From: Rothia sp. P100 | Lineage (GTDB): Bacteria > Actinomycetota > Actinomycetes > Actinomycetales > Micrococcaceae | Direction of reading: 5' to 3' | Assembly: GCF_023712425.1 (NCBI RefSeq) | Contig: NZ_JAMAYG010000002.1 | Span: 372,001-436,000 of the forward strand | Length of the DNA stretch: 64,000 bases | Part shown: positions 17,141 through 25,344 of the stretch, piece by piece | How positions within the stretch are numbered: the first letter of the stretch is position 1 | Layout of the letters: each line of letters opens with the position of its first letter | Translations under genes and position numbers: made by a program | The notes under the pieces: model-generated | Told to the model about the DNA's origin: nothing | Database searches by the model: none | The model's input: only the letters and a program-made list of their open reading frames with translations

Positions 17141-17564
17141 TAGTAGCCCCTCTCAAATCGTTATGAATGCGCTCGCTGGCCCAATCCTTCGGGTACCAGA
17201 AAGCATGGTCAGCACCGGCCTTGCGTAGGCCATCAGCCCACTGCTGCTGTTCCTTGCTGATAACTCCCTTGGCTGACTTCAGCTCGCGGAAGAGTACGCG
17301 CTCGGTTCGCGGGTTCACCAGCACCAGGTCAGGGAAACCAGGCTGAGACCGACGCGAATCATGCGTGTGATAAATCAAGATGTAACCAAACCCCGTCGCT
17401 AAGGAAATAACGTTGTCCTGAAACAACTTCTCTGACCAGGAATTGATTTCACGGGCGCGAAGCTCAGCAGCGGTCATGGTAAATGATGATGGGGTAGTGC
17501 CCTTGGGTATCTTGGTTTTATGAGTAACCCACTCTTTAGGGATCACTGCTTTACTTCTAGTCAT
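17133..17564 (-). CDS. VRR-NUC domain nuclease
   Basis: A 143-residue protein beginning at the ATG at 17564, inside the end of the upstream gene; a longer frame to 17702 has no good site. It shows the PD-(D/E)xK core of VRR-NUC nucleases: helix NSWSEKLFQDNVISLATGFGY, then SQPGFPDLVLV with the catalytic Asp, LFRELKSAKG with the Glu-x-Lys pair, and SKEQQQWADGLRKAGADHAFWYP. Stand-alone VRR-NUC proteins in phages process replication or recombination junctions, which fits its place in the replication region. Confidence 0.82.
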   Translation of the reverse strand: MTRSKAVIPKEWVTHKTKIPKGTTPSSFTMTAAELRAREINSWSEKLFQDNVISLATGFGYILIYHTHDSRRSQPGFPDLVLVNPRTERVLFRELKSAKGVISKEQQQWADGLRKAGADHAFWYPKDWASERIHNDLRGATNA

Positions 17565-18822
17565 TGCTTTTACGCTTCCTTCTTCTCTTACGCTTTCTGG
17601 GTGTAGGTGATTCAGTTTCTCTTTGCTCTTCAGCTTTTGTTTTTGGGTAGGAGGTTTCCCGACCCGACCCGTCCCGACCCGGAACTTCCAGACTCTCCCC
17701 ACTTCGTTTCTGTCTGTTTCTGCAGAAGTCTGGCTGAACTCTGCCAGAGTGCCTTTTCACGCGTCCTGGAGCCTGCTTCAGCGGCTCTACAGGTGCACGG
17801 CGGGCACTTGGCGCAGACGCTTCTACCGACTCCGTTACGAAGTCAGGAGCGCCCTCTAGCTCACTGTCCTGCAAGTCCTTTTCGAACTGCGCGATCATGG
17901 CGCTGTGGTCATCAACAGGAACCTGTGCATCAGGAGTCTCAACCTGCGGAGCCTGTGAGGGCTCAACGCTGGGAGACTCAGATGCCGGCTCAACCGGTGT
18001 CCATTCAGAGTCGCCATAGAAGGGAACCTGTGCATCAGGAATCTCTACCTGCGGAGCCTGTGAGGGCTCAACGCTGGGAGACTCAGATGCCGGCTCAACC
18101 TCGGCAGTGAAAATAGGCGGGGTGGTGGGCTGCACGTTGAATCCCCACTTACCCAGCTGCTCCACGGTGGATTCGCTGTAGTAGGGGTTAGCGGGTGCGG
18201 GTCGGAGTTTCTTAGTCCAGTTCTTTCCGTTTCCTCTCTGTTGATTGCACTGGCGGCATGAGACGTAGAGCTTGCTAGGGTCGCCGTTGGCCACAACCAT
18301 GCTGGTTGCGTGGTCGTAGGTGCCGGCGCGGCCGCCGTTGCGGGCATCGAAGTTGACGACGATGCCGCACCAGCGGCACTGGTCACCGTCACGTAGGCGG
18401 ACTTTGCCGCGCAGGATGGGGTCATTCAGATCCTTATCGCGGCCCTTGTTCCAGTCGGCTTCGGATTTCAGGATGATGTTCACGAAGTTATCTGGGTCAG
18501 CAAGGAGCCTGTAGCCCGTGCGCCCTTCCTTGTTGTGGACCACCTGGGTGAAGAAGCCTGTGAACAGCGCAGCGTCAACTAGACGCTCCCAATTCATGCG
18601 AAAGCGGCCGCCACCAAGGACGTCCTGCTCCATGCCGCCTTCCTTCTTAGCCACACCTTCCTCAATGATGTAGTCAGTGAAGTAGAGGGCGCTGTGGGAG
18701 GCGCAGAAGAAGAGGAAGCCCATTAGCTCCCGCTTCAACTCGGGGCTGTAGTAGTCAAGGTCGAAGAGGCGGGCGAAGTTGGGGTGATCCCCTGCGGTGT
18801 CTGACCATTTATGCCATGCCAT
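17557..18822 (-). CDS. phage HNH-containing replication-type protein with repeat linker
   Basis: A 421-residue protein. Residues 1-125 (MAWHKWSDTAGDHPNFARLFD, then FRMNWERLVDAALFTGFFTQVV) resemble replisome-organiser-like N-domains. Residues 140-205 form an HNH-like zinc domain: CRWC, YDHATS and SCRQCNQQRGNGKNW. The region from 235 to 305 has two copies of a proline/serine unit (PASESPSVEPSQAPQVE, 35-residue period), and the C-terminus is extremely basic (KRKRRRKRKSND). It probably acts on DNA in replication, but the exact function is unknown. Part of its HNH domain is echoed by the small gene at 26724. Confidence 0.68.
   Translation of the reverse strand: MAWHKWSDTAGDHPNFARLFDLDYYSPELKRELMGFLFFCASHSALYFTDYIIEEGVAKKEGGMEQDVLGGGRFRMNWERLVDAALFTGFFTQVVHNKEGRTGYRLLADPDNFVNIILKSEADWNKGRDKDLNDPILRGKVRLRDGDQCRWCGIVVNFDARNGGRAGTYDHATSMVVANGDPSKLYVSCRQCNQQRGNGKNWTKKLRPAPANPYYSESTVEQLGKWGFNVQPTTPPIFTAEVEPASESPSVEPSQAPQVEIPDAQVPFYGDSEWTPVEPASESPSVEPSQAPQVETPDAQVPVDDHSAMIAQFEKDLQDSELEGAPDFVTESVEASAPSARRAPVEPLKQAPGRVKRHSGRVQPDFCRNRQKRSGESLEVPGRDGSGRETSYPKTKAEEQRETESPTPRKRKRRRKRKSND
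17918..18100. repeat. two 78-bp direct repeats, 105-bp period
   Basis: Positions 17918-17995 and 18023-18100 are almost identical (a few differences) and encode the repeated proline/serine linker of the HNH protein. The period is in frame (35 codons), consistent with recent tandem duplication. Confidence 0.85.
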
Positions 18823-18887
18823 CTATCTGCCACCTCCTTTCACTTGCTGTGCTTGTAGTTTTTCTCATGTAGTGAGCTTTCAGGTTG

Positions 18888-19697
18888 TTAGAGCGTGCGC
18901 TCTTCGAATACGGTCAGTTGCTCACGTACCGTGTGCTGAGGGAAGAACTCGGAATTCGAGAAAACGTCCTCTGACCATTCATCAATAGAACGTGTGTACG
19001 ACTGCTTGGACTCGTCGCGGGGGCCCTTCACTCTGCAGCAGGCCACGAAGAAATCACCGAAGCGGGCCACCAGGTTGAACCCGCGCATGCTCATCACTGG
19101 GGAGCCAAACATTTTGCAGGCCTTATCCAACGCCGCAATGCCGTTAGGAGTCAGGCTGAACTCGCGGAATTCCTGGCCGGCAACCATTGCCTCAGAAGCA
19201 ACCGTGGCCCACTTCTGCGCGATAGCCACATGGCGGTTATCAGCTCCGGCAAATTGGCTAGCGCGAGCCCCAAAGAGCTGCCCTTCCTCATTGACGCGCA
19301 ACATGGTAGATCGCGTGTACTCAATGTAAGTACCGGTCATGTCCTTGCCGTGGGCCTGGCTCTCGGTGTGCTCAACTTCGATTTTCAGCAGGTTCTCACT
19401 GTTTTTGCGAGGCTTGAAAGTGCCCAAGAAGAGCTGCGCTTCTTCACGCGTAATAGCGAAATCAGTCACCTCACCCTCATAGTCGGTGAGCGGCATGGTG
19501 TAGATAGCCCAAGCGCCGTCAGCATCAAAGGCCGAGATGGCCAGTTTGCCCTGGTTGGTGATGTTGAGGTTCACCAGCTCGTGAGGGGCGTAAGTGCCGT
19601 TGACGCGGTCATCTTCCTTAGCCTTGCTGGTAAAAGGGAGTAGTGCAGTGAAAGCCTGAGCAAGCAGCTCACCTTTGACAAAAATTTCGTGCGTCAT
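18888..19697 (-). CDS. hypothetical phage protein, possibly sliding-clamp-like
   Basis: A 269-residue protein in the replication part of the early operon. It has two regions that read like DNA-clamp half-domains: residues 1-105 (EIFVKGELLAQAFTALLPF, KLAISAFDADGAWAIYTMPL, ITREEAQLFLGTF) and residues 170-225 (REFSLTPNGIAALDKACKMF, FNLVARFGDFFVACC). This is like beta-clamp or phage clamp proteins, but it is shorter than bacterial DnaN. The resemblance is by pattern only. Structure prediction would settle it. Confidence 0.5.
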   Translation of the reverse strand: MTHEIFVKGELLAQAFTALLPFTSKAKEDDRVNGTYAPHELVNLNITNQGKLAISAFDADGAWAIYTMPLTDYEGEVTDFAITREEAQLFLGTFKPRKNSENLLKIEVEHTESQAHGKDMTGTYIEYTRSTMLRVNEEGQLFGARASQFAGADNRHVAIAQKWATVASEAMVAGQEFREFSLTPNGIAALDKACKMFGSPVMSMRGFNLVARFGDFFVACCRVKGPRDESKQSYTRSIDEWSEDVFSNSEFFPQHTVREQLTVFEERTL

Positions 19698-19924
19698 TAG
19701 AAATCTTCCTTTCCAGCGTTTTCTAGTGCGTCTTGATGTACGTCGGGGTAGTAGCGGGCGATGTAGCCCAGCCGGCGGTTCTGCATCTGTAGCTTCTTTT
19801 CCAGATTTAGGACTGCTCGCATAAGTTCTGCGCCGATGGCGGCCGTCTTTTGAAGTGCTGGTGCTGCTTTAGACACCAAGGACTCAGCAGCAGTTAGTTC
19901 AGCCGGTTCATTCTTCTTTTTCAT
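19697..19924 (-). CDS. small helical hypothetical protein
   Basis: A 75-residue, mostly helical charged protein (ELMRAVLNLEKKLQMQNRRLGYIARYYPD), starting at the ATG at 19924 within the end of the antirepressor gene. Its stop touches the start of the clamp-like gene. No family is recognised. Confidence 0.5.
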   Translation of the reverse strand: MKKKNEPAELTAAESLVSKAAPALQKTAAIGAELMRAVLNLEKKLQMQNRRLGYIARYYPDVHQDALENAGKEDF

Positions 19925-19931
19925 AGCTTCA

Positions 19932-20693
19932 TCAGCTCGCAATCTGGGTCAGTTCTTCAATGGAGGGGAGCAGGATCTCTCGCAAGCGGGTCAAGCCCTT
20001 GGTTGTCACACGTACTTGCGGGGCAGCCATCTTGCGGACGCCGGCGTTCTGGTCAAAATAGCTTTGGGCTTTGGCGGTCAGGTAGCCCCGCTCGATAGCG
20101 GCCTGCATAATATGACGTTCTCCACCGCGCAGGTAGGTCCATTTCAAATCGTCTAGCTTCTTGAAAAGCCGTAGCGGGCCCACCTCGATTCCAGCTCTCT
20201 GCAGTACCTTGGCAGCCTCACCCACAGCGTAAGACCCCTCAGCGCTCAGGAAATCATCAAACTGCTCAGCCTTGGGGCGTACCACCTCAAGCTCAGCCCG
20301 CTGCTGTTGCACTACGGCCGTGAGCTCACCCATAAGAGCCAGCGAGCGCTGTTCGAGGGTTTGTGGGGTTTTGTATTCGCCGGTTTTGCGGATGGTGGGT
20401 AGGACGTCGTTGGTTACCCACTTTTTGAATGCTTTGGCTTCTGGTTTCCTGGAGCGCATGATGGCTGAGTAGAGGCCAGATTCGTTGATTATGCTGACTT
20501 TTTGTTCACCGCCGAGGGTATTCATATTGTGAATACCCTTTTCTTCTGGGTCGAGGTTTCGGCTCATGTTGGTAGCAAGGTCGTACCCTAATAGGTTTGC
20601 GACGTCGGCTGCTACGAACCAAGGTTCTCCATTGATGAGCAGTGCTCGGAGTTGTAGGCCGTTGAAGTTGAAGGGTTGGATTTCCTGGTTCAT
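19932..20693 (-). CDS. phage antirepressor, BRO-N plus KilAC (ANT) domains
   Basis: A 253-residue protein. Residues 1-105 are a BRO-N domain (FNFNGLQLRALLINGEPWFVAADVANLLGY, then INESGLYSAIMRSRKPEAKAFKKWVTNDVLPTIRKTGEY), clear family hallmarks. Residues 140-253 are an ANT/KilAC domain (AEQFDDFLSAEGSYAVGEAAKVL, YFDQNAG, TTKGLTRL). Such proteins bind repressors or DNA and promote lytic growth. It starts at an ATG with AAAGGAAAAAC upstream and overlaps the preceding gene's end by four bases. Confidence 0.9.
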   Translation of the reverse strand: MNQEIQPFNFNGLQLRALLINGEPWFVAADVANLLGYDLATNMSRNLDPEEKGIHNMNTLGGEQKVSIINESGLYSAIMRSRKPEAKAFKKWVTNDVLPTIRKTGEYKTPQTLEQRSLALMGELTAVVQQQRAELEVVRPKAEQFDDFLSAEGSYAVGEAAKVLQRAGIEVGPLRLFKKLDDLKWTYLRGGERHIMQAAIERGYLTAKAQSYFDQNAGVRKMAAPQVRVTTKGLTRLREILLPSIEELTQIAS

Positions 20694-20932
20694 TGTTTTT
20701 CCTTTCTGGTGGTGAATGGGGTGGTGAAGAGTTTGAGGAGGCTGGTGAGGGTGATGTAGAGGATGGGGATGGGCCAGATGAGGGAGCAGCCTAGTAGGGT
20801 TTTGAAGGTTTTAGCGGCGTTCTTGTCGTCTTTTTTGGTGGCTTCTAGTTGTAGGCCGCCTACGATGGCCGCGAAGAGGAGTACCGAGGCTAGGTAGATG
20901 ATGCTGAGGGTGATGATGAGCCAGGTGGGCAT
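20690..20932 (-). CDS. small two-TM membrane protein
   Basis: An 80-residue protein from the ATG at 20932 (an earlier start at 21004 would overlap the upstream gene). It has two hydrophobic segments, TWLIITLSIIYLASVLLFAAIV and LLGCSLIWPIPILYITL, separated by a lysine-rich loop (EATKKDDKNAAKTFK). No family is recognised; small early membrane proteins in phages may affect superinfection or the host envelope. Confidence 0.55.
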   Translation of the reverse strand: MPTWLIITLSIIYLASVLLFAAIVGGLQLEATKKDDKNAAKTFKTLLGCSLIWPIPILYITLTSLLKLFTTPFTTRKEKQ

Positions 20933-20963
20933 TGGGGATCTTCTTTCTACTTCTCGTAGGGGT

Positions 20964-21248
20964 TTAGTCGGTGTCCCACCGGACAATGACGTAGGGGCCG
21001 TCAATTGCTCTTTCGAAAATCTTGGTGGTGTACCCTAATTCCCTCAGACGCCTATCAATCTCATTTAAGATATTCAGGTTATCGTTATGATGGATAACTC
21101 GTCTTCCACCACGTTCCGCCGCTTTATACGCTTCTCGCGTCACCGTTGCGAGAGCATAGTCAACTTTTTCTTCGCTAATACCTACGCTTGCGACTTCTGC
21201 GGCGGTGTAGATTTTTGGGTCGGTGGTCATAGCAGCTTCCGTAGTCAT
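20964..21248 (-). CDS. hypothetical early phage protein
   Basis: A 94-residue protein overlapping the upstream DUF4326 gene by four bases. The sequence (IYTAAEVASVGISEEKVDYALATV, then NILNEIDRRLRELGY) is alpha/beta with a C-terminal YVIVRWDTD. No family is recognised. Confidence 0.55.
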   Translation of the reverse strand: MTTEAAMTTDPKIYTAAEVASVGISEEKVDYALATVTREAYKAAERGGRRVIHHNDNLNILNEIDRRLRELGYTTKIFERAIDGPYVIVRWDTD

Positions 21249-21640
21249 TTCGTTTCTCCATTCGCTATTTCTAGTAGCACATCAGCGTGGCAGGGTTGGT
21301 CTAGTGGGCACCAGCAGGCAAGATTCTTGCCAGCCAGAGCGTCTCGGATAGTTTTTTTATCAGCGGGATATTTCGGCATTGCACCCAAAAAATCATCACC
21401 AGAAACAGTGAAAAGTTGGGTGAAGTAATCAACAGCGCATTGCCTGTCAGCGATATATTCCGTATCCGTGTAAAGAGATACGGTGAAAGGTTCAGCAAAG
21501 TCCGAGCAGGGCTTGAAAACCCAGCACATCGCACCAACAACGTAGGGGTTTCCCCACTTGCTGCCGCGTCCCACGTAAACGGTGTTATCGGGCATGCGCC
21601 AGCCCTTGGCTCGCTTCCGCTGCACTCTTACTGGTGTCAT
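21245..21640 (-). CDS. DUF4326 domain protein
   Basis: A 131-residue protein with the DUF4326 signature VQRKRAKGWRMPDNTVYVGRGSKWGNP at the N-terminus and LAGKNLACWCPLDQPCHADVLLEIA at the C-terminus, including a Cys-Trp-Cys and a later Cys-His. Domains of this kind are widespread in actinophages; the conserved Cys/His residues suggest metal binding or catalysis, but no activity is established that I can name. Its start overlaps the upstream gene stop by four bases. Confidence 0.82.
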   Translation of the reverse strand: MTPVRVQRKRAKGWRMPDNTVYVGRGSKWGNPYVVGAMCWVFKPCSDFAEPFTVSLYTDTEYIADRQCAVDYFTQLFTVSGDDFLGAMPKYPADKKTIRDALAGKNLACWCPLDQPCHADVLLEIANGETK

Positions 21641-21942
21641 AGCAGCACTCTCTTTGGTGTGTAGTAGTCAGGCTCGAAATAGATGAACGCTGCGGAAAGT
21701 ATGTTATTGGCGAAGTCCTTCTTGAGTTTCCGGGGTATGCGCTGCTCCTCGATAAAATCAGGGGTGTCAAAGAAGATATTTTCGGGGAACTCACCGGGGG
21801 CATAGTGGGTTTCGATATAACGCTGGCACGGGTCGCACCGCTGTAAATGGTCACGGTATTCTCGCCATGCGTTTCGCAGGGCGTTGTCCACGTATGGGTG
21901 CCCGGTGGTGGGGTGGGATGGTGGTTGAATACGGCGGGTCAT
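21637..21942 (-). CDS. hypothetical early phage protein
   Basis: A 101-residue protein, coupled by four-base overlaps to both neighbours. A Cys-x-x-Cys (RCDPCQRYIETHY) near residue 38 suggests a small metal site. The rest is basic and aromatic-rich. No family is recognised. Confidence 0.55.
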   Translation of the reverse strand: MTRRIQPPSHPTTGHPYVDNALRNAWREYRDHLQRCDPCQRYIETHYAPGEFPENIFFDTPDFIEEQRIPRKLKKDFANNILSAAFIYFEPDYYTPKRVLL

Positions 21943-22205
21943 TGGTTATCCTTTTCATGTTCTGCTGCGGCGAGCGCGGCTTCTTTGGTGTCGGGGCTGG
22001 TATGCAGCGCCGCGGTGCTATGGTTTTTGCCGCAGCGCCATATGCTGTAGTGGCTTAGAGCCGCTTTCATGGCTAAGGGGTGCGAGTAGTAGAGCCTGAT
22101 GAACGAGCAGCGCCGACAGTGTGCAATCCAGATAAATTGGTCCGTCCTGTATACGAGCAGAGGACGCTCGGGGCGGGGCCTTGGGTTCGTTTTCTTGGTT
22201 TTCAT
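21939..22205 (-). CDS. hypothetical basic protein with Cys/His residues
   Basis: An 88-residue basic protein starting at an ATG seven bases after AGGA. HCRRCSFIRLYYSH and WRCGKNHS could form a small zinc site. It overlaps by 188 bases, in another frame, the membrane-anchored ORF that starts at 22371; both have good starts and operon-type junctions. Confidence 0.5.
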   Translation of the reverse strand: MKTKKTNPRPRPERPLLVYRTDQFIWIAHCRRCSFIRLYYSHPLAMKAALSHYSIWRCGKNHSTAALHTSPDTKEAALAAAEHEKDNQ

Positions 22206-22371
22206 TCGGTATTCCTAAAAATCGTTGGAGCCAGTGGGTAACCGGCTGGGGGAAAGGGGCGGCGGGGCTGATTATGTAAGCGGTGGAGCCGGCGGCCACA
22301 GTCGTTAGGAGGGCCAAGACCAGCACCACAGCGAACCCGTCAGCCAGAGCGGCCAGCAACGGGGCACTCAT
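22018..22371 (-). CDS. small membrane protein overlapping the next gene
   Basis: A 117-residue ORF whose ATG overlaps the preceding stop by four bases, as elsewhere in this operon. Residues 7-37 form one transmembrane segment (FAVVLVLALLTTVAAGSTAYII), followed by a proline-rich tail. Its last 62 codons overlap the 21939-22205 gene in a different frame. The N-terminal half is probably real; the tail may be incidental coding. Confidence 0.45.
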   Translation of the reverse strand: MSAPLLAALADGFAVVLVLALLTTVAAGSTAYIISPAAPFPQPVTHWLQRFLGIPNENQENEPKAPPRASSARIQDGPIYLDCTLSALLVHQALLLAPLSHESGSKPLQHMALRQKP

Positions 22372-23060
22372 TTGGGTGTTGGGGTGAAGACCAGTAGGTT
22401 CACTGCCCGGTTCAGCACGGCGGCGCGTTGCTCGTAGGTGGAGCCTTCAGCCAGGTGCCCGTGCATGCTCACCCCGTCATCGGTAATGGTGGCTATTAGC
22501 CCGGCTTCCGTATCGGCTGCTTGGCTGCGGGCTTCTTCACGCTGCTCCCTAGCGCGCTTTAGCTCTTTGCGTGCTTGCGCAAGCTGTACCCTGAGCTGGT
22601 CACGTTCCTCAATCAGGGCTTCACGTGCCTTAGTGAGTGATTCACGGGCTTTAGTGAGTGCTTTTCGTTCCTCGGTCAGAGCCTTGACCGCGCTGGGGTT
22701 TTCTACCTGCACCAGCTTGGCGCGAAGCTCATTGATCGTGCGCTCTTGCACCTGGTGAAGGGTTTTCAGGCTTTGATTAGCGTCCACCAGCGAGTCACGC
22801 TCTTCTAACAGTGCGTCACGCTCAGCGGTTAGTTCGGTGAGCTGAGCAGCAGGAGCCTCAGCAGATGCTTTAGCCTTACGCGCCTCGGTCAGCTCAGCGC
22901 GCAAAGTGGCCTTGCAAGCCTTGGTCTTTTCATGAGCGGCCTGCTCTTCCTCAAGGCGGCGCTGGGCCCGCAAGAGTTGAGCGCGAAGCTGATTTAGCTG
23001 CCTGCTGGGATCAATGGTCTGATTTTGGTAGGCAGTAGCCCGATACACATAACCGGCCAT
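22368..23060 (-). CDS. coiled-coil protein of the early operon
   Basis: A 230-residue protein, nearly all heptad-rich coiled coil from residue 15 to 195 (LRAQLLRAQRRLEEEQAAHE, then repeated ALTKARESLTKAREALIEER units), with a short folded C-terminus (ITDDGVSMHGHLAEGSTYEQRAAVLNRAVN). It begins one base into the ParB-like gene's stop. A scaffold or DNA-organising partner of the ParB-like protein is conceivable but unproven. Confidence 0.6.
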   Translation of the reverse strand: MAGYVYRATAYQNQTIDPSRQLNQLRAQLLRAQRRLEEEQAAHEKTKACKATLRAELTEARKAKASAEAPAAQLTELTAERDALLEERDSLVDANQSLKTLHQVQERTINELRAKLVQVENPSAVKALTEERKALTKARESLTKAREALIEERDQLRVQLAQARKELKRAREQREEARSQAADTEAGLIATITDDGVSMHGHLAEGSTYEQRAAVLNRAVNLLVFTPTPK

Positions 23061-24517
23061 TAGAAATTCACCTCATCCTCAACCTGAGCAGGAGCATGTG
23101 CGTCACCGGTGTCAGGTAAAGCAGGCTCCCAATACTCACGCGCCAGACGTAAGCCAGTGCTCTCTTCCAGTCCGTAAACCTCCGAGAGAAGCCCGAGCTT
23201 TGACTGCTTCAGCTTGAAATCCCAGGCGGTGGGGCTAAGCTCGTCGAGCTGGAATAGGCGCTTGAAACCGGTGCTAGAACCGATTACTTCAAGAGCCATG
23301 GCGGTTGCTAGCTGGTCGGTAGTAAAGGCGAGGAATACATCGAAATAAGCTTCACGGCGCTCTACAAAGCTCAGGTCTGAATCATTCAGCTCTGCACCCA
23401 GAAGACGGGCATACTCAGTTGTTTCGGTGAGAGAGTTAGCTAGGAAAAAAGCCAAAGCCTTATGCACTGTCCCCTTGATCTTGGTAGGGGACTGAATCAG
23501 TCCTTCAAGGTACTTCTGAGCCGCAGCGCGGTCGATACGCAGAGCTGTCTCAGCCCTCTCGCGTGCTGCCTTTTCTGCGAGTTCTTCGGCTGTGGGTTCA
23601 GGTGCTGAAACCTTCTCTTTTTTAGGTGCCGGCACGCACCACTGCACGGACTGCGTGCGGTGATTGAGGCTAGGGCGCAGACCATCCTTACCATGTTCCG
23701 CAAGGATGTCAGCGGGGATAATGCGGCTAGTTACCTTCAATAGCTCCGAGGGCTTCCAAGAAAGACCTGGTAGGTCAATCGGACGGACGTCCTTGAAAGC
23801 GTTGCTATCTGCTTCTTCCTCATCAATGAAGTCATAGCCAAGCTTGGTCAAATGCTCGTAAACCTTGGGGTATTCCTGACGCCACTGCAAGGTTTTCTCA
23901 GCACGTGACTTGGCGCTATCCCACTTCCAATCCTGACCGCTCTCAGCAGCGGCGGTAAGATCCTTCACTAAATCGTCTTCACCGGCGTATTTAGCGATTT
24001 CCTCAGCCTGGAACAGGTCAATCTTCTGCTCCTTGACCGCATCAAGCACCTGCTCACCTGCGGCCAGCAGAGCAACCCGGCGGCGCACGGTGGAAGGTGA
24101 ACGGCCGGTCTTCTTAGCGATTTTCTCAACCGTGTAGCCGGGAAAGTCCAGAAGCTGCTGGTAAGCATCAGCCTCTTCAACCACCGTGAGGTTAGAGCGG
24201 TGCGTGTTTTCAGAGAGCATCGCCTCAATCTGCTCAGGCAGACTCTCAAAGCCCTCAGCGACCATGCAGGGCACCGTGAGCAACCCTGCAGCGGTAGAGG
24301 CGGCTAGGCGGCGGTGGCCACCAATCACCAGGTAATCACCCTCAACCTCGGGGTGAGGTGTCACCAGCAAGGGCTGTAGGAGCCCCTGGGCTTTGATAGA
24401 GTCAGCGAGCTCTTCGATATCTGTTAGCTCGGTGCGGATGTTGCTCTTATTAGCGCGGAGCTGTGAAAGCTCCAGCTGCTTGAAAGTTGTCTGGGGTGCC
24501 ATGGTGTTGTCTTTCAT
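23060..24517 (-). CDS. ParB/Spo0J-like nuclease-domain protein
   Basis: A 485-residue protein. Residues 10-85 form a ParB/sulfiredoxin-type domain (ELSQLRANKSNIRTELTD, ADSIKAQGLLQPLLV, VIGGHRRLAAS, where GGHRR replaces the usual GERR). Residues 95-160 contain the central helices with an HTH (YTVEKIAKKTGRSPSTVRRRV). The long C-terminal part (300-485) is unique, with a helical AERAETALRIDRAAAQKYLEGL stretch. No ParA is visible in the prophage, so partition is unlikely. Stand-alone phage ParB-like proteins may bind DNA or cut it. An ATG at 24502 is an alternative start. Confidence 0.8.
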   Translation of the reverse strand: MKDNTMAPQTTFKQLELSQLRANKSNIRTELTDIEELADSIKAQGLLQPLLVTPHPEVEGDYLVIGGHRRLAASTAAGLLTVPCMVAEGFESLPEQIEAMLSENTHRSNLTVVEEADAYQQLLDFPGYTVEKIAKKTGRSPSTVRRRVALLAAGEQVLDAVKEQKIDLFQAEEIAKYAGEDDLVKDLTAAAESGQDWKWDSAKSRAEKTLQWRQEYPKVYEHLTKLGYDFIDEEEADSNAFKDVRPIDLPGLSWKPSELLKVTSRIIPADILAEHGKDGLRPSLNHRTQSVQWCVPAPKKEKVSAPEPTAEELAEKAARERAETALRIDRAAAQKYLEGLIQSPTKIKGTVHKALAFFLANSLTETTEYARLLGAELNDSDLSFVERREAYFDVFLAFTTDQLATAMALEVIGSSTGFKRLFQLDELSPTAWDFKLKQSKLGLLSEVYGLEESTGLRLAREYWEPALPDTGDAHAPAQVEDEVNF

Positions 24518-24554
24518 GGGTATTGGTTTTTATGAATAGGGGGGCGGGGCGGTT

Positions 24555-24863
24555 TTATTGCCCTGCCAGGTCGCCGCGGTGCCGGCCAAGGAATGGGCGG
24601 GTACGGCGTTCGGAGCGGATTTGCTCGCTGGTGAGGTTGTGCTCACGGCGGTAAGAGCGAATCACCCGGTCCACGTCACCGTTTTCAGCTCTCTTACTGG
24701 CGGCAATCTCTGCTAGCTCACCAGCAAGGTGCTGGGCGCTAATACCGCGCTGGCTCCTAGCCTCTGCCAGTAGGCCCTTGAAGCGGTGGTCAGAGCGCAT
24801 AGGCTCATTTGCCCAGAACCTCACCTCGGTGATGCGTGCGGGGCGGAAGTAGCCAATAGTCAT
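24555..24863 (-). CDS. hypothetical basic protein
   Basis: A 102-residue arginine-rich protein (FKGLLAEARSQRGISAQHLAGE, VIRSYRREHNLTSEQIRSERR), overlapping the upstream start/stop by four bases. The C-terminal helix pair might bind nucleic acid; no family is recognised. Confidence 0.5.
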   Translation of the reverse strand: MTIGYFRPARITEVRFWANEPMRSDHRFKGLLAEARSQRGISAQHLAGELAEIAASKRAENGDVDRVIRSYRREHNLTSEQIRSERRTRPFLGRHRGDLAGQ

Positions 24864-25048
24864 GAGGTCACCTCAGCTTTAGCTGAGAGCAGGTCTTTGA
24901 GCCATAGACCGCCATAGACCGCAAGGCCGATGCCGGCGAGGTGTTGGCCGTTGAATATGCGCCCTGCTAGCCTTACCTCAATGAGGAGAACCAGACCGAG
25001 AAGTGTCATGGCCACGGCTAGGCCGCTTCGAGTACGGGTGCTTCCCAT
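24860..25048 (-). CDS. small membrane protein
   Basis: A 62-residue protein with two short hydrophobic segments (VAMTLLGLVLLIEVRLAG and LAGIGLAVYGGLWLKDLL). It overlaps the upstream gene by 31 bases. No family is recognised. Confidence 0.45.
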   Translation of the reverse strand: MGSTRTRSGLAVAMTLLGLVLLIEVRLAGRIFNGQHLAGIGLAVYGGLWLKDLLSAKAEVTS

Positions 25049-25344
25049 TCCTCTTCCACCTCTTCCTTCTGGTAGGGATCAATGATGAAGGACGCTACCT
25101 GCACGGTTGAGCCGGCGATGGGGGCAAAAACTTGCTGCGTGGACCAATCAATCTCGATGGGAGTAACGGTGGCCAGCACGCGTGAAATGGCATAGTCCAC
25201 TTCCTTGCGCATTGCTTCTTGTGTGGCCCGTTTTGAGGTGTACTCGCGCCAGCTCACCTTCTTGTTAGCGATACGCCGGTTAGTGCCGTCGCGGGTCTCT
25301 ACGATGCCCACGATGGCGTGGGCGATACGGGGTGGCTTAGCCAT
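25018..25344 (-). CDS. hypothetical early phage protein
   Basis: A 108-residue protein. An N-terminal beta-type region (HAIVGIVETRDGTNRRIANKKVSW) is followed by a helix and VTPIEIDWSTQQVFAPIAGSTVQVASFIIDP. It overlaps its upstream neighbour by eight bases. No family is recognised. Confidence 0.55.
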   Translation of the reverse strand: MAKPPRIAHAIVGIVETRDGTNRRIANKKVSWREYTSKRATQEAMRKEVDYAISRVLATVTPIEIDWSTQQVFAPIAGSTVQVASFIIDPYQKEEVEEEWEAPVLEAA

